NCBI RefSeq assembly: GCF_000508225.1
Contig: NC_023063.1
Coordinates: 1,132,718-1,196,717, forward strand
DNA from: Ehrlichia muris AS145
Lineage (GTDB): Bacteria; Pseudomonadota; Alphaproteobacteria; Rickettsiales; Anaplasmataceae
Direction: 5' to 3'
Length of the DNA: 64,000 nt
Positions 8,762 through 18,056 of the stretch are shown one piece after another. The position numbers were made by a program, and so were the translations under genes. How positions within the stretch are numbered: the stretch's first letter is position 1; every line of letters starts with the position of its first letter. The notes beneath the pieces were generated by a model. The model was given only the letters and a program-made list of their open reading frames with translations. It searched no databases and was not told the DNA's origin.

Positions 8762-9640
8762 ATGTGGAAGTCATACTTAAATCTTATAATATCATTATCT
8801 ATATTGCTATTGCCAGGGTTTGCTTTTTCAGTATATCAAAACAACAATATAGATGGGTCTTATATAACAATAAAATATCAACCAACTGTTTCACATTTTA
8901 AGAATTTTCATATTAAGGAAACTGATTTTGATTCAGCAGAACCAGTTGGATTAAATAAGTATGTAACAAATACTGGATTTAGTGCTTTAAGTAATAATTT
9001 TAATTTTTCAATGCCTCATCAAACTGATTCTTATAAATCTTATAAAAATGATTTATTAGGATTAGGTTTGTCTATTGGATTATTAGTAAGAAATTTCAGG
9101 GTAGAATTTGAAGGCTCTTATAAAAGTTTTGATACAAAGCGTCTTGCATATTATCAAGCTAAAGAAGGACATACATACTTTGCTATACCACGTCATTTGT
9201 TATACGGTTTTATGCCTTTAAAAGAGACCACATCATCAAGTTACAGTCAGGGTTACCTTATAGCAAAAAGCAATGGTATATCTATTATATCTAATATTAT
9301 AAATTTATGCCGTGAAACAAAATATAAAAGTTTTACACCCTATATATGTCTAGGTGTTGGTGGAGATTTTATAGAAATTTTTGATACTATGAGAATAAAA
9401 TTTGCCTATCAAGGAAAAGTTGGTATTAGTTATCCCATTACTTCAAAGCTAGTCTTGTCTATTAATGGGCAATATCACAAAATTATAGGAGATAAATTTA
9501 AGCTTTTACCAGTCTTTCTTCCTGTATCATTAAAAAGTAGTACTGGTAATACTAATGAAGAACAGTTAAATGCTACTGCATTATTAACTCTCAATTTAGA
9601 ACATTTTAGCAGTGAAATTGGGTTAAGTTTTGTATTTTAG
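8762..9640 (+). CDS. OMP-1/P28 family outer-membrane protein, paralog 4
   Basis: 292 residues. Signal peptide to about residue 23 (GFAFS-VY). It has YITIKYQPTVSHFKNFHIKE, GVGGDFIEIFDTMRIKFAYQ, a well-kept GKVGISYPITSK block and the C-terminus EIGLSFVF. The family's conserved NxCYD block near mid-protein is changed to NLCRETKYKS, and the second variable loop is enlarged (YGFMPLKETTSSSYSQGY). It overlaps no other gene and lies 16-17 bases from its neighbours. Confidence 0.86.
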   Translation: MWKSYLNLIISLSILLLPGFAFSVYQNNNIDGSYITIKYQPTVSHFKNFHIKETDFDSAEPVGLNKYVTNTGFSALSNNFNFSMPHQTDSYKSYKNDLLGLGLSIGLLVRNFRVEFEGSYKSFDTKRLAYYQAKEGHTYFAIPRHLLYGFMPLKETTSSSYSQGYLIAKSNGISIISNIINLCRETKYKSFTPYICLGVGGDFIEIFDTMRIKFAYQGKVGISYPITSKLVLSINGQYHKIIGDKFKLLPVFLPVSLKSSTGNTNEEQLNATALLTLNLEHFSSEIGLSFVF

Positions 9641-9657
9641 AAAATTAAGGGAAAAAT

Positions 9658-10494
9658 ATGTATAATAAAATAAACTATATAGTAATGCATACAATAATAT
9701 TAGTTATTTTATTACTACCTCTAAAGTCTTCTTCAGCATTAATAGATAATATGGACAAAGATACAAAAGCTCCTAATATATATGTTAGTAGCCAATATAA
9801 GCCTAGTATTTCTCACTTTAGGAATTTCTCAATACATGAAGCTAATTCTAAAATAAAAAATTCAGTAGAATCTGAAAAAAATACCATAATCAATCTAAGC
9901 AGCATCCTAAAGCCAAATACTCATAACACCATTCCCTATAATTTACAATTTCAAGATAACACCACTAGTTTCAGCGGAACTATTGGTTATTCTTCTAGAG
10001 GGTTAAGACTTGAAGCAGAAGGTTCTTATGAAGAATTTTATATCAAAAATTTTAATGAATCATTAATAATAAGTTCAAGTAAATATTACTCTGAGACATA
10101 CAATACAAATCTTCAAAGCTTTGCTTTCACAAGAGATAACAAATTATCCATTACATCTATTATGGTTAATACTTGCTATGATATTTCAATTAGTCACACA
10201 TCAGCAGTTCCATATTTATGCACAGGTATTGGTGGAGATTTTATAGGGCTCTTTAATGCAACATATTTTAAATTTGCATATCAAGGAAAGGTTGGAGTGA
10301 GTTATCTAATAAACAATAATATCCTATTATTTTCTGATGTATATTATCATAAAGTCATGGGTAATGAATTTAAAAACTTGTACATACAACATGTAGCTAA
10401 TTCTAATATTTCTGAAGAAATTACACCTATATTAGCTAACCTTGATATTGGTTATTTTGGCGGTGAAATTGGAGTAAGGTTTATATTTAATTAA
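9658..10494 (+). CDS. OMP-1/P28 family outer-membrane protein, paralog 5
   Basis: 278 residues. The N-terminus is slightly long: a second ATG at codon 10 would still leave a usable signal peptide ending near SSSA-LI, so the exact start is open. Family blocks are YVSSQYKPSISHFRNFSI, SFSGTIGYSSRGLRLEAEGS, NTCYDISISHTS, TGIGGDFIGLFNATYFKFAY and GKVGVSYLINN. The protein ends GVRFIFN, one asparagine past the usual terminal phenylalanine. It is part of the packed run, with gaps of 17 and 14 bases. Confidence 0.86.
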   Translation: MYNKINYIVMHTIILVILLLPLKSSSALIDNMDKDTKAPNIYVSSQYKPSISHFRNFSIHEANSKIKNSVESEKNTIINLSSILKPNTHNTIPYNLQFQDNTTSFSGTIGYSSRGLRLEAEGSYEEFYIKNFNESLIISSSKYYSETYNTNLQSFAFTRDNKLSITSIMVNTCYDISISHTSAVPYLCTGIGGDFIGLFNATYFKFAYQGKVGVSYLINNNILLFSDVYYHKVMGNEFKNLYIQHVANSNISEEITPILANLDIGYFGGEIGVRFIFN

Positions 10495-10508
10495 GTAAGG
10501 TTATATCT

Positions 10509-11384
10509 ATGGTAAAAAAACTTAACTTTGTAAATGCAGTACTAGCGCTTTTGTTATTTCTTTTTCCGTTTCAGTCATTTACTATATCTATAGACAACAA
10601 TATAATTACTCAAAAGGTTGGGTTATATATAAGTGGGCAATACAAACCAAGTGTCCCTTACTTTAAAAGTTTTTCAGTAGAAGAAAATAATAAAGTTGTA
10701 GACTTAGCAGGTCTTGACACTGGTGTTTCATATATTACAGAAGCTACATTACAGGATAATACAAAGTTTAGTATCCCTTATATTGCAAAATTTAAAAACA
10801 ATTTTACAAATTTCAGTAGTGCAATTGGTTATTATTCAGGGCAAGGATTAAGATTAGAATTGGAAGGTTCTTACGGAAATTTTGACGTTGTAAATTGTAA
10901 AAATTGCACAGTAAAAGATGCTGGTAGATATTTTGCTTTAGTACGCGAAAAAGAGACTAATCAATTTTATCCGAAAGCACATACTAATAATGGTAGTCCA
11001 AAAACATCTTATTATACTTTTATGAAAAATAATGGAATATCTATTGCATCGGTTATGATGAATAGTTGTTATGATTTTTCTTTTAATAATTTAAAGATAT
11101 TACCTTATGTATGTGTGGGTATTGGTGGAGATTTCATTGAATTTTTTGAAGCAACATATATTAAGTTTGCTTGTCAAGGCAAAATTGGCATTAACTATAC
11201 AATATCTCCTTCTATCAGTATTTTTACTGATGGTTACTATCATAAGGTTATAAATAATCAGTTTAAAAATTTACATGTTAAGTATCCACATACACTTAAA
11301 GACTCACCTAAAATTACTTTTGCAACAGCTAAACTCAATATTGGGTATTTGGGTGGTGAAATTGGAATGAGGTTTATATTTTAA
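10509..11384 (+). CDS. OMP-1/P28 family outer-membrane protein, paralog 6
   Basis: 291 residues. Signal peptide to about residue 27. Landmarks are LYISGQYKPSVPYFKSFSVE, the first variable loop around ENNKVVDLAGLD, the long second variable loop REKETNQFYPKAHTNNGSPK, GIGGDFIEFFEATYIKFACQ and the C-terminus EIGMRFIF. The cysteine in FACQGKIG replaces the tyrosine found in most paralogs, and a CKNC pair occurs near residue 134. The extra cysteines are notable because P28-type proteins are reported to form disulfide-linked surface complexes; that link is inference. Confidence 0.87.
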   Translation: MVKKLNFVNAVLALLLFLFPFQSFTISIDNNIITQKVGLYISGQYKPSVPYFKSFSVEENNKVVDLAGLDTGVSYITEATLQDNTKFSIPYIAKFKNNFTNFSSAIGYYSGQGLRLELEGSYGNFDVVNCKNCTVKDAGRYFALVREKETNQFYPKAHTNNGSPKTSYYTFMKNNGISIASVMMNSCYDFSFNNLKILPYVCVGIGGDFIEFFEATYIKFACQGKIGINYTISPSISIFTDGYYHKVINNQFKNLHVKYPHTLKDSPKITFATAKLNIGYLGGEIGMRFIF

Positions 11385-11407
11385 AATAATTAAGCAAAGG
11401 AATTTTT

Positions 11408-12244
11408 ATGAATAACAAAAACTTTATTATAATAGGGACAGTATTTGCATCTTTATTGTCATTTTTATCTATTGAATCCTTCTCAGCTGTAAACCATAAT
11501 ATAGACAACAATATTAATGGTATATATGTTTCAGGACAATATAGACCAGGAATTTCTCATTTTACTAATTTTGCAGTCAAAGAAACCAATAATGATACCA
11601 AGCAATTAGTGAGATATAAAAAAGATGTAGCTTCTATTGCTCTTGAAACTAATACAAATTTTCAAGATTCATATACTGTAAAATTTCAAGATAATGTTGC
11701 AGGCTTCAGTGGAGCTATTGGATATTCTTATCCAGATGGACTAAGATTTGAAATCGAAAGCTCTTATGAGAAATTTGATGTTAAAGATCCTAAAGATTAT
11801 TCGTTAAAGGATGCTTTTAGGTTTTTCGCTTTAGCACGTACTCTCAACAACAATAACCCCAGCACTGGTGAATACACAGTTATGAAAAACAATGGTATGT
11901 CTATTACATCAATTATGATTAATGGCTGTTATAATCTATCTTTCAATAATTTAATTGTATCACCTTACATATGTGCAGGTATCGGTGAGGATTTTATTGA
12001 ATTCTTTGATACTTTGCACATTAAGTTTGCTTATCAAGGTAAGCTAGGTATCGATTATTACTTATCCTCTAAAATTAACATATTTGCCAATGGGTATTAT
12101 CATAAAGTTATAGGAAATAAATTTAAAAATTTAAATGTTAATCATGTTGTTGCACTTACTAAATTCCCCAAAATGACTTCTGCAGTAGCTACACTCAATG
12201 CTGCTTATTTAGGTGGTGAAGTCGGAGTAAGGTTTATATTTTAA
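11408..12244 (+). CDS. OMP-1/P28 family outer-membrane protein, paralog 7
   Basis: 278 residues. Signal peptide of about 27 residues (IESFSA-VN). It has IYVSGQYRPGISHFTNFAV, the DTKQLVRYKKD loop, GFSGAIGYSYPDGLRFEIES, RFFALARTLNNNNPSTGEYT as second variable region, AGIGEDFIEFFDTLHIKFAY and the C-terminus VGVRFIF. From here to 18947 the paralogs become much more alike than paralogs 1-6, pointing to more recent duplication within this half. It lies 23 bases from both neighbours. Confidence 0.88.
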   Translation: MNNKNFIIIGTVFASLLSFLSIESFSAVNHNIDNNINGIYVSGQYRPGISHFTNFAVKETNNDTKQLVRYKKDVASIALETNTNFQDSYTVKFQDNVAGFSGAIGYSYPDGLRFEIESSYEKFDVKDPKDYSLKDAFRFFALARTLNNNNPSTGEYTVMKNNGMSITSIMINGCYNLSFNNLIVSPYICAGIGEDFIEFFDTLHIKFAYQGKLGIDYYLSSKINIFANGYYHKVIGNKFKNLNVNHVVALTKFPKMTSAVATLNAAYLGGEVGVRFIF

Positions 12245-12267
12245 TAATATAACAAGGTAATCTTGCT

Positions 12268-12756
12268 ATGATACATAAGGAAAAATTTATTACAGTAAGG
12301 TATGTTTTAATACTTTTGTTATTTGTTTTTTATATTTACATTTTTCTAATGCTTGTGAGTATGAGCAGCAGCATTAAAAATTTTATTATACATACTATCG
12401 GGTTTTATAAAGTTAACATCTTTAATGCTAACACAAAAAAATTAACAAATGCTGAAGATGTTATTGTTAGCTTTAATAATACTAAGTTGTCCATAGGTAG
12501 TAAATCTCTAACATTTCATCAAAGATTACAAGTTTTTTATAGGGTATTTCTCTGTATTAAAGGTCCTTATGGTATCATAGATGCTTTATATATGATTCTT
12601 ATTTATCAATATAAGTTAGAAATTGATAGTAGCCATCTTATAAATCAATATAACAAAAACACTCTAGTAATAACATCTATACCTAGTATTAGAGGTTTCG
12701 GTGATAGAGCTCGAGTAAGAAATATATTAAATAACAAGGAAAGTTCTTATGAGTAG
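12268..12756 (+). CDS. Small basic protein of unknown function inside the omp run; possible shortened omp relic
   Basis: 162 residues with a strongly hydrophobic N-terminus (about residues 12-31). No known domain. Several stretches echo neighbouring omp proteins in the right order: a start MIHKEKFIT, then NTKKLTNAED (compare DTKKLLGLQKNAD in the next gene), NNTKLSI (compare NTKFDI), and near the end GFGDRARVRNIL (compare YFGGEVGVRFIF). It may therefore be an omp gene that lost its middle and drifted while staying open. Its end overlaps the next gene by eight bases, so translation may be coupled. AAGG lies 11 bases before the ATG. Confidence 0.6.
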   Translation: MIHKEKFITVRYVLILLLFVFYIYIFLMLVSMSSSIKNFIIHTIGFYKVNIFNANTKKLTNAEDVIVSFNNTKLSIGSKSLTFHQRLQVFYRVFLCIKGPYGIIDALYMILIYQYKLEIDSSHLINQYNKNTLVITSIPSIRGFGDRARVRNILNNKESSYE

Positions 12757-13603
12757 TAAAAAAATGTTTTCTATAATAAGGTTAGCATTAGTATGTCTAG
12801 TGTCATATTTACCTATCCAATCTTTTTCAGAATCAAATAATATTTCTGAGAATATTAAACATACTGGATTATATGTTAGTGGACAATATAAACCTACTGT
12901 TTCTCATTTTAGTAATTTTTCAGTTAAAGAAACTTATACCGACACTAAAAAGTTACTTGGATTACAAAAAAACGCTGATTCAATCACAAGCGATATAAAA
13001 ACAAATACAAAATTTGATATTCCTTATAATGCCAAATTCAAAGATAATGCTATTAGCTTTAGTGGGGCTGTCGGGTATATTGCTCAAGAAGGACCAAGAA
13101 TTGAAATAGAAGGATCTTATGAGGAATTTGATATTAAAGATTCTGGCAATTATACAATAAATGAAGCAGCTAAGTACATTGCTTTAGCAAGGGCAATAGC
13201 CAATGGCCAAAATTATCCTGACACAGGCAAATACGTTGTTATAAGAAATAACGGTTTATCTGTCGCGTCTATTATAATTAATGGTTGTTATGACTTCTCT
13301 CTAAATAACTTCAAGATATCACCTTACATATGTGCAGGGTTTGGTGGGGATATTATAGAATTTTTTAGTGCTGTACGTTTTAAATTTGCTTATCAAGGAA
13401 AGTTAGGCATTAGTTATCCGTTATCTTCTAATGTTATTTTATTCGCTGATGGATATTATCATAAGGTAATAGGCAACCAATTTAAAAATTTAAATGTTCA
13501 GCATGTTGTAAATCTTACTGAAGCACCTAAGGCCACTTCTGCAGTTGCTACTCTTAATATTGAGTATTTTGGCAGTGAATTTGGGTTAAAGTTTATATTT
13601 TAA
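12749..13603 (+). CDS. OMP-1/P28 family outer-membrane protein, paralog 8
   Basis: 284 residues. Signal peptide to about residue 27 (QSFS-ES). Family blocks are LYVSGQYKPTVSHFSNFSVK, DTKKLLGLQKNAD, SFSGAVGYIAQEGPRIEIEG, the second variable loop RAIANGQNYPDTGKYV, AGFGGDIIEFFSAVRFKFAY, GKLGISYPLSSN and the C-terminus FGLKFIF. An AAGGAAAG ribosome site lies inside the end of the preceding small gene, which it overlaps by eight bases. The next omp starts eight bases after its stop. Confidence 0.88.
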   Translation: MSSKKMFSIIRLALVCLVSYLPIQSFSESNNISENIKHTGLYVSGQYKPTVSHFSNFSVKETYTDTKKLLGLQKNADSITSDIKTNTKFDIPYNAKFKDNAISFSGAVGYIAQEGPRIEIEGSYEEFDIKDSGNYTINEAAKYIALARAIANGQNYPDTGKYVVIRNNGLSVASIIINGCYDFSLNNFKISPYICAGFGGDIIEFFSAVRFKFAYQGKLGISYPLSSNVILFADGYYHKVIGNQFKNLNVQHVVNLTEAPKATSAVATLNIEYFGSEFGLKFIF

Positions 13604-13611
13604 GGAGTTTT

Positions 13612-14448
13612 ATGAATAAAAAACAATTTATTACAATAGGGACAACTTTAGCTTACCTATTGCTGTTGCCTAGTATATCTTTTTCAGAAGTTAACAATAA
13701 TGTTACTAGTCAACCTTCTGGATTATATATAAGCGGGCAGTATAAACCAGGAATTTCTCATTTTAACAAATTTTCAGTTAAAGAAACTTATCATGATACG
13801 GCTCAATTAATAGGGTTAAAACATCAGGCTGTCTCTATTAATGAATTTAACACTAATACAGATTTTAATGTTCCTTATAAAGTGACATTTCAAAATAATA
13901 TAACTAGTTTTAGTGGAGCAATCGGTTATTCTGACTCTACAGGTCCGAGATTTGAGCTTGAAGGTTCTTACGAGAAATTTGATGTTACAGATCCTGGAGA
14001 TTGTGTAGTAAAAGACACTTATAGATATTTTGCATTAGCCAGAGAAGTTACAAATAATAATCCTAGCACTGAAAAATTCACTGTTATGAAGAATGACGGC
14101 GTATCTATTGCTTCTGTTATGTTTAATGGCTGCTATGATGTTTCTTTAAAAGATTTAGAAATATCACCTTATGTATGCGCCGGCATCGGTGGAGATTTTA
14201 TAGAGTTTTTTGATGCATTGCATATCAAATTAGCATATCAAGGTAAGTTAGGTCTTAATTATTATTTATCTACTAGAACAAGTTTATTTATTGACGGATA
14301 TTATCACAAAGTTATAGGCAATCAGTTTCATAACCTAAATGTCCGACATGTAGTTGATCTATCTACAGATCCTAAACCTGTATATGCAGTAGCTACACTT
14401 AACATTGGTTATTTTGGTGGCGAAATTGGAGTTAGACTCACATTTTAA
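13612..14448 (+). CDS. OMP-1/P28 family outer-membrane protein, paralog 9
   Basis: 278 residues. Signal peptide SISFS-EV. Landmarks are LYISGQYKPGISHFNKFSVK, DTAQLIGLKHQ, SFSGAIGYSDSTGPRFELEG, second variable loop REVTNNNPSTEKFTV, AGIGGDFIEFFDALHIKLAY and C-terminus IGVRLTF. A ribosome site TAAGGAG is placed so that the stop of the previous gene forms part of it. The next gene follows after nine bases. Confidence 0.88.
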   Translation: MNKKQFITIGTTLAYLLLLPSISFSEVNNNVTSQPSGLYISGQYKPGISHFNKFSVKETYHDTAQLIGLKHQAVSINEFNTNTDFNVPYKVTFQNNITSFSGAIGYSDSTGPRFELEGSYEKFDVTDPGDCVVKDTYRYFALAREVTNNNPSTEKFTVMKNDGVSIASVMFNGCYDVSLKDLEISPYVCAGIGGDFIEFFDALHIKLAYQGKLGLNYYLSTRTSLFIDGYYHKVIGNQFHNLNVRHVVDLSTDPKPVYAVATLNIGYFGGEIGVRLTF

Positions 14449-14457
14449 AGGAATATT

Positions 14458-15303
14458 ATGAGTAACAAAAAAAGCTTTTTTACAATAGGTGTATCATTCA
14501 TAGCAAATTTATTATTGCTATCTAATGCATTTTCTACAGAAAATACAAGTAATTACACTTATTTCAAACCTAGATTATATATCGGAGGGCAATACAGACC
14601 AGCAGTTTCTCATTTTAGTGAATTCTCAGTTAAGGACACAAATTTCAATACTGTTCGATTAGTGGGATTAAAAAAAGACATTAGTGCTGTCAATAGCACT
14701 AATATTGCTAGTCATACAAATTTTGATTTTCCTTACATTGCAGAATTTCAGGATAATGCTATTAGTTTTAGTGGAACTATAGGATATTCATATTCTAAAG
14801 AATTAAGAATTGAAGTAGAAGCTTCTCATGAAGAATTTGACGTTAAAAATCCTGAAGGATCTGTTGTAGATACATACAGGTATTTTGCTCTAGCACGTGC
14901 TGTGACCAACAACAATCCTCAGACTGGAAAATTTACTGTAATGAAAAACGATGGGCTGTCAATTTCATCTGTTATGCTAAATGTCTGTTATGACTTTGAG
15001 CCAGATGGTATACTAGTAACGCCTTATATATGCGCAGGAATAGGAGGAGACTTTATAGAGTTTTTCAATGACTTACACGTTAAGCTTGCTTACCAAGGTA
15101 AAATGGGTCTCAGTTATTCAATATCCCCTGAAGTTAGTTTATTTCTTGATGGATATTATCATAAAGTAATCGATAGCAAATTCAAGAATTTACATGTTCA
15201 ACATGTAGCTGATCTTACTGATGCACCTAAATTTACATCTGCAGTTGCTACACTCAATATCGGATACTTTGGTGGCGAGGTTGGAGTAAGGTTTACATTT
15301 TAA
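14458..15303 (+). CDS. OMP-1/P28 family outer-membrane protein, paralog 10
   Basis: 281 residues. Signal peptide to about residue 24 (NAFS-TE). It has LYIGGQYRPAVSHFSEFSVK, NTVRLVGLKKDISAVNSTN as first variable region, SFSGTIGYSYSKELRIEVEA, RAVTNNNPQTGKFTV nearly shared with paralog 9, AGIGGDFIEFFNDLHVKLAY and C-terminus VGVRFTF. The shared second loop with paralogs 7 and 9 alongside different first loops fits patchwork exchange between neighbours. AAAGGA ribosome site; short gap to paralog 9. Confidence 0.88.
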   Translation: MSNKKSFFTIGVSFIANLLLLSNAFSTENTSNYTYFKPRLYIGGQYRPAVSHFSEFSVKDTNFNTVRLVGLKKDISAVNSTNIASHTNFDFPYIAEFQDNAISFSGTIGYSYSKELRIEVEASHEEFDVKNPEGSVVDTYRYFALARAVTNNNPQTGKFTVMKNDGLSISSVMLNVCYDFEPDGILVTPYICAGIGGDFIEFFNDLHVKLAYQGKMGLSYSISPEVSLFLDGYYHKVIDSKFKNLHVQHVADLTDAPKFTSAVATLNIGYFGGEVGVRFTF

Positions 15304-15326
15304 TTATAATTAAATACGGGAATTTC

Positions 15327-16217
15327 ATGAATAAGAAAAATAGATTCATTGCAGCAGGTACAGCATTGATGTACTTATTGCTATCACCTAATATATCGTT
15401 TTCAGAAAACATAAATAGTAATGTCAACAAATCTAGGCTATACATCAGCGGACAATATAAGCCCAGTGTCTCTGTTTTTAGTAATTTCTCAGTAAAAGAA
15501 ACAAATGTCCCTACAAAACAGTTGGTAGCTTTGAAAAAAGATGTTGATTCTGTTGAGATTGATAAAGGTGCTGGTAAAGGGCTTAGTAAGACAGACAATT
15601 TTACCCTTCCTTACATGCCAAAATTCCAAGATAATGTTGCTAATTTTAGCGGAGCAGTTGGATTCTTCTATAAAGGCTTAAGAATTGAATTAGAAGGTTC
15701 TTATGAAGAATTTGATGTTAAAGATCCTGGAGGTTATACAAAAGTAAAAGATGCTTACCGCTACTTTGCTTTAGCACGTGATACAGAGACTGGTACAACT
15801 CAACCAAAAAACAAAGAATCTTCTACTAGCCCAAACGGGGTTTATTACACTGTAATGAAGAATGATGGGCTATCCATTTCATCTGGAATGATCAATGGTT
15901 GTTATGATTTTACTTTAGGTAGTTTGCCAATATCACCTTATATGTGTATAGGTATGGGTGTAGATGCTATACAGTTCTTTGATGCATTACATATTAAGTT
16001 TGCACATCAAGGTAAAGTGGGCATTACCTATTCATTATCTTCTAATGTGAGCCTATTTGCTGATGGTTATTATCATAAAGTACTAGGCAATAAATTCAAA
16101 AATTTGAATGTTCAACACGTTTATGAATTGCAAAACCCTCCTAAAGCTACATCTGCAATTGCTACACTCGACGTCGGATACTTTGGTGGTGAAGTTGGAG
16201 CAAGGTTTATATTCTAA
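15327..16217 (+). CDS. OMP-1/P28 family outer-membrane protein, paralog 11 (type A of an A-B-A-B set)
   Basis: 296 residues. Signal peptide SPNISFS-EN. Distinctive features are LYISGQYKPSVSVFSNFSVK (VF in place of HF), KETNVPTKQLVALKKDVDSV, the insert GAGKGLSKTDN, LPYMPKFQDN, FSGAVGFFYKGLRIELEGS, second loop DTETGTTQPKNKESST, YMCIGMGVDAIQFFDALHI and C-terminus VGARFIF. It is nearly the same as the gene at 17144, while the genes at 16241 and 18057 form a second matching pair, so two genes were duplicated together. An antisense open frame over its 5' end is a by-product of codon use. Confidence 0.88.
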   Translation: MNKKNRFIAAGTALMYLLLSPNISFSENINSNVNKSRLYISGQYKPSVSVFSNFSVKETNVPTKQLVALKKDVDSVEIDKGAGKGLSKTDNFTLPYMPKFQDNVANFSGAVGFFYKGLRIELEGSYEEFDVKDPGGYTKVKDAYRYFALARDTETGTTQPKNKESSTSPNGVYYTVMKNDGLSISSGMINGCYDFTLGSLPISPYMCIGMGVDAIQFFDALHIKFAHQGKVGITYSLSSNVSLFADGYYHKVLGNKFKNLNVQHVYELQNPPKATSAIATLDVGYFGGEVGARFIF

Positions 16218-16240
16218 TTTAATTAAATACAGGAAATTTT

Positions 16241-17119
16241 ATGAGCAAGAAAAACAAATTTATTGTGGTAGGCACAACATTAGCGTATTTGTTATCATTA
16301 CCTAATATATCTTTTTCAGAAACTATAAACAATAGTATTGAAAAATATTCCGGATTATATATTAGCGGACAATACAAACCTAGTGTTTCCGTTTTTAGCA
16401 ATTTCTCAGTTAAAGAAACAAATGTTCCTACAAAGCAACTTATAGCTCTTAAAAAAGATATAAATTCTGTTGAGGTCGACAAAGATGCCGGTAACGGTAT
16501 TAGTAAGCCAGATCATTTCACCATTCCTTATACTGTAGAATTCCAAGATAATGCTGTTAATTTTAATGGAACTATTGGTTATTCCTTTTCTGGAGGCCCA
16601 AGAATTGAAATAGAAGGGTCCTATGAAGAATTTGATGTTAAAAACCCTGGAGGTTATACATTAAATGATGCCTTTCGGTATTTTGCCTTAGCACGTGAAC
16701 TGAAAGATAATGCAAACCAGCCCAAAGATAAATCTACTGGTATTTATCACACTGTAATGAAAAATAATGGCCTATCCATAACGTCTGTTATAATTAATGG
16801 TTGCTATGATTTTTCTCTAGATGATTTTTCAGTATCACCTTATATATGTGGTGGTATAGGCGTAGGTGCTATAGAATTTTTTGATGCATTGCACATTAAA
16901 CTTAGTTGTCAAAGCAAATTAGGCATCACTTATTCATTATCTTCTAATATTAGCTTATTCGCCGGTGGCTATTACCATCAAATAATAGATAACCAATTTA
17001 GAAATCTAAATGTTCAGCACGTAGCTGATCTTAATGATGCACCTAAAGTTACATCAGCAGTTGCTACACTTGATGTTGGATACTTTGGTGGTGAGGTTGG
17101 AGTAAGATTTATACTTTAA
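16241..17119 (+). CDS. OMP-1/P28 family outer-membrane protein, paralog 12 (type B of the A-B-A-B set)
   Basis: 292 residues. Signal peptide PNISFS-ET. Type B marks are the NNSIEKYSGLYISGQYKPSV start of the mature part, KDINSVEVDKDAGNGISKPD, HFTIPYTVEFQDNAVNFNGT, IGYSFSGGPRIEIEGS, second loop RELKDNANQPKDKSTGI, GGIGVGAIEFFDALHIKLSC and C-terminus VGVRFIL, which ends in leucine. LSCQSKLG carries a cysteine and serine where other paralogs have FAYQGKLG. It lies 23 bases from the genes on both sides, with homogenised spacer sequence. Confidence 0.88.
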   Translation: MSKKNKFIVVGTTLAYLLSLPNISFSETINNSIEKYSGLYISGQYKPSVSVFSNFSVKETNVPTKQLIALKKDINSVEVDKDAGNGISKPDHFTIPYTVEFQDNAVNFNGTIGYSFSGGPRIEIEGSYEEFDVKNPGGYTLNDAFRYFALARELKDNANQPKDKSTGIYHTVMKNNGLSITSVIINGCYDFSLDDFSVSPYICGGIGVGAIEFFDALHIKLSCQSKLGITYSLSSNISLFAGGYYHQIIDNQFRNLNVQHVADLNDAPKVTSAVATLDVGYFGGEVGVRFIL

Positions 17120-17143
17120 ATTGTAATTAAATACGGAAATTTC

Positions 17144-18034
17144 ATGAGTAAGAAAAATAAATTCATTGCAGCAGGTACAGCATTGATGTACTTATTGCTA
17201 TCACCTAATATATCGTTTTCAGAAAATATAAATAGTAATACTAATAAATTGGGGTTATACATTAGCGGACAATATAAGCCTAGTGTTTCTGTTTTTAGCA
17301 ATTTCTCAGTAAAAGAAACAAATGTCCCTACAAAACAGTTGATAGCTTTGAAAAAAGATGTTGATTCTGTTGAGATTGATAAAGATGCTAACAAAGGGCT
17401 TAGTAAGCCAGACAATTTTACTATTCCTTACATGCCAAAGTTTCAAGATAATGTTGCCAATTTTAGCGGAGCAGTTGGATTCTTCTATTCTAAAGGCTTA
17501 AGAATTGAATTAGAAGGTTCTTATGAAGAATTTGATGTTAAAGACCCTGGAGATTATACAAAAGTAAAAGATGCTTACCGCTACTTTGCCTTAGCACGTG
17601 ATATAGAAACTGGTAAAACTCAGCCAAAAAACAAAAATAATAGTGAGCCAAATGGTATTTATCATATTGTGATGAGAAATGACGGGTTATCCATTTCATC
17701 TGCAATGATCAATGGTTGTTATGATTTTACTTTAGGTAATTTGCCAATATCACCTTATATGTGCATAGGTATGGGTGTAGATGCTATACAGTTCTTTGAT
17801 GCATTGCATATTAAGTTTGCACACCAAGGTAAAGCAGGCATTACTTATTTATTATCTTCTAACGTAAGCTTATTTGCTGACGGTTATTATCATAAAGTAG
17901 TAGACAACAAGTTTAAAAATTTAAATGTTCAACATGTTTATAAATTAAATGATGCACCTAGAGTTACATCAGCAGTTGCTACACTTGATGTTGGATACTT
18001 TGGTGGCGAAGTTGGAGCAAGGTTTATATTCTAA
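17144..18034 (+). CDS. OMP-1/P28 family outer-membrane protein, paralog 13 (second type A)
   Basis: 296 residues, almost a copy of paralog 11. Differences gather in a few short places: the mature start (NTNKLGLYIS), the loop DKDANKGLSKPDN, the second loop DIETGKTQPKNKNNSEPN, and a few single changes such as GKAGITYLLSSN. It keeps MCIGMGVDAIQFFDALHIKF and ends VGARFIF. The distance from paralog 11 (1817 bases) equals that between the two type B genes (1816), which supports duplication of an A-B pair. Confidence 0.88.
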   Translation: MSKKNKFIAAGTALMYLLLSPNISFSENINSNTNKLGLYISGQYKPSVSVFSNFSVKETNVPTKQLIALKKDVDSVEIDKDANKGLSKPDNFTIPYMPKFQDNVANFSGAVGFFYSKGLRIELEGSYEEFDVKDPGDYTKVKDAYRYFALARDIETGKTQPKNKNNSEPNGIYHIVMRNDGLSISSAMINGCYDFTLGNLPISPYMCIGMGVDAIQFFDALHIKFAHQGKAGITYLLSSNVSLFADGYYHKVVDNKFKNLNVQHVYKLNDAPRVTSAVATLDVGYFGGEVGARFIF

Positions 18035-18056
18035 TTTAATTAAATACGGAAATTTC

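Noticed and set aside
15293..15598. Antisense open frame over the 5' end of an omp gene, repeated at 16219-16482, 17116-17415 and 17969-18337
   Set aside because: The four frames are alike only because the sense genes are near-identical copies. They have no ribosome site, and their translation mirrors the reverse complement of conserved omp codons.
16108..16305. Plus-strand open frame of 65 codons bridging two omp genes
   Set aside because: It lies out of frame within the end of one omp gene and the start of the next. A frame shadow.
14890..17600. CACGTG cores resembling parS
   Set aside because: They fall in the LARA/LARD codons of omp genes and lack the flanking arms of the consensus.
17949..18056. 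Longer start for paralog 14
   Set aside because: The extension overlaps the previous omp gene out of frame and would hide the signal peptide. The ATG at 18057 matches the leaders of its neighbours.
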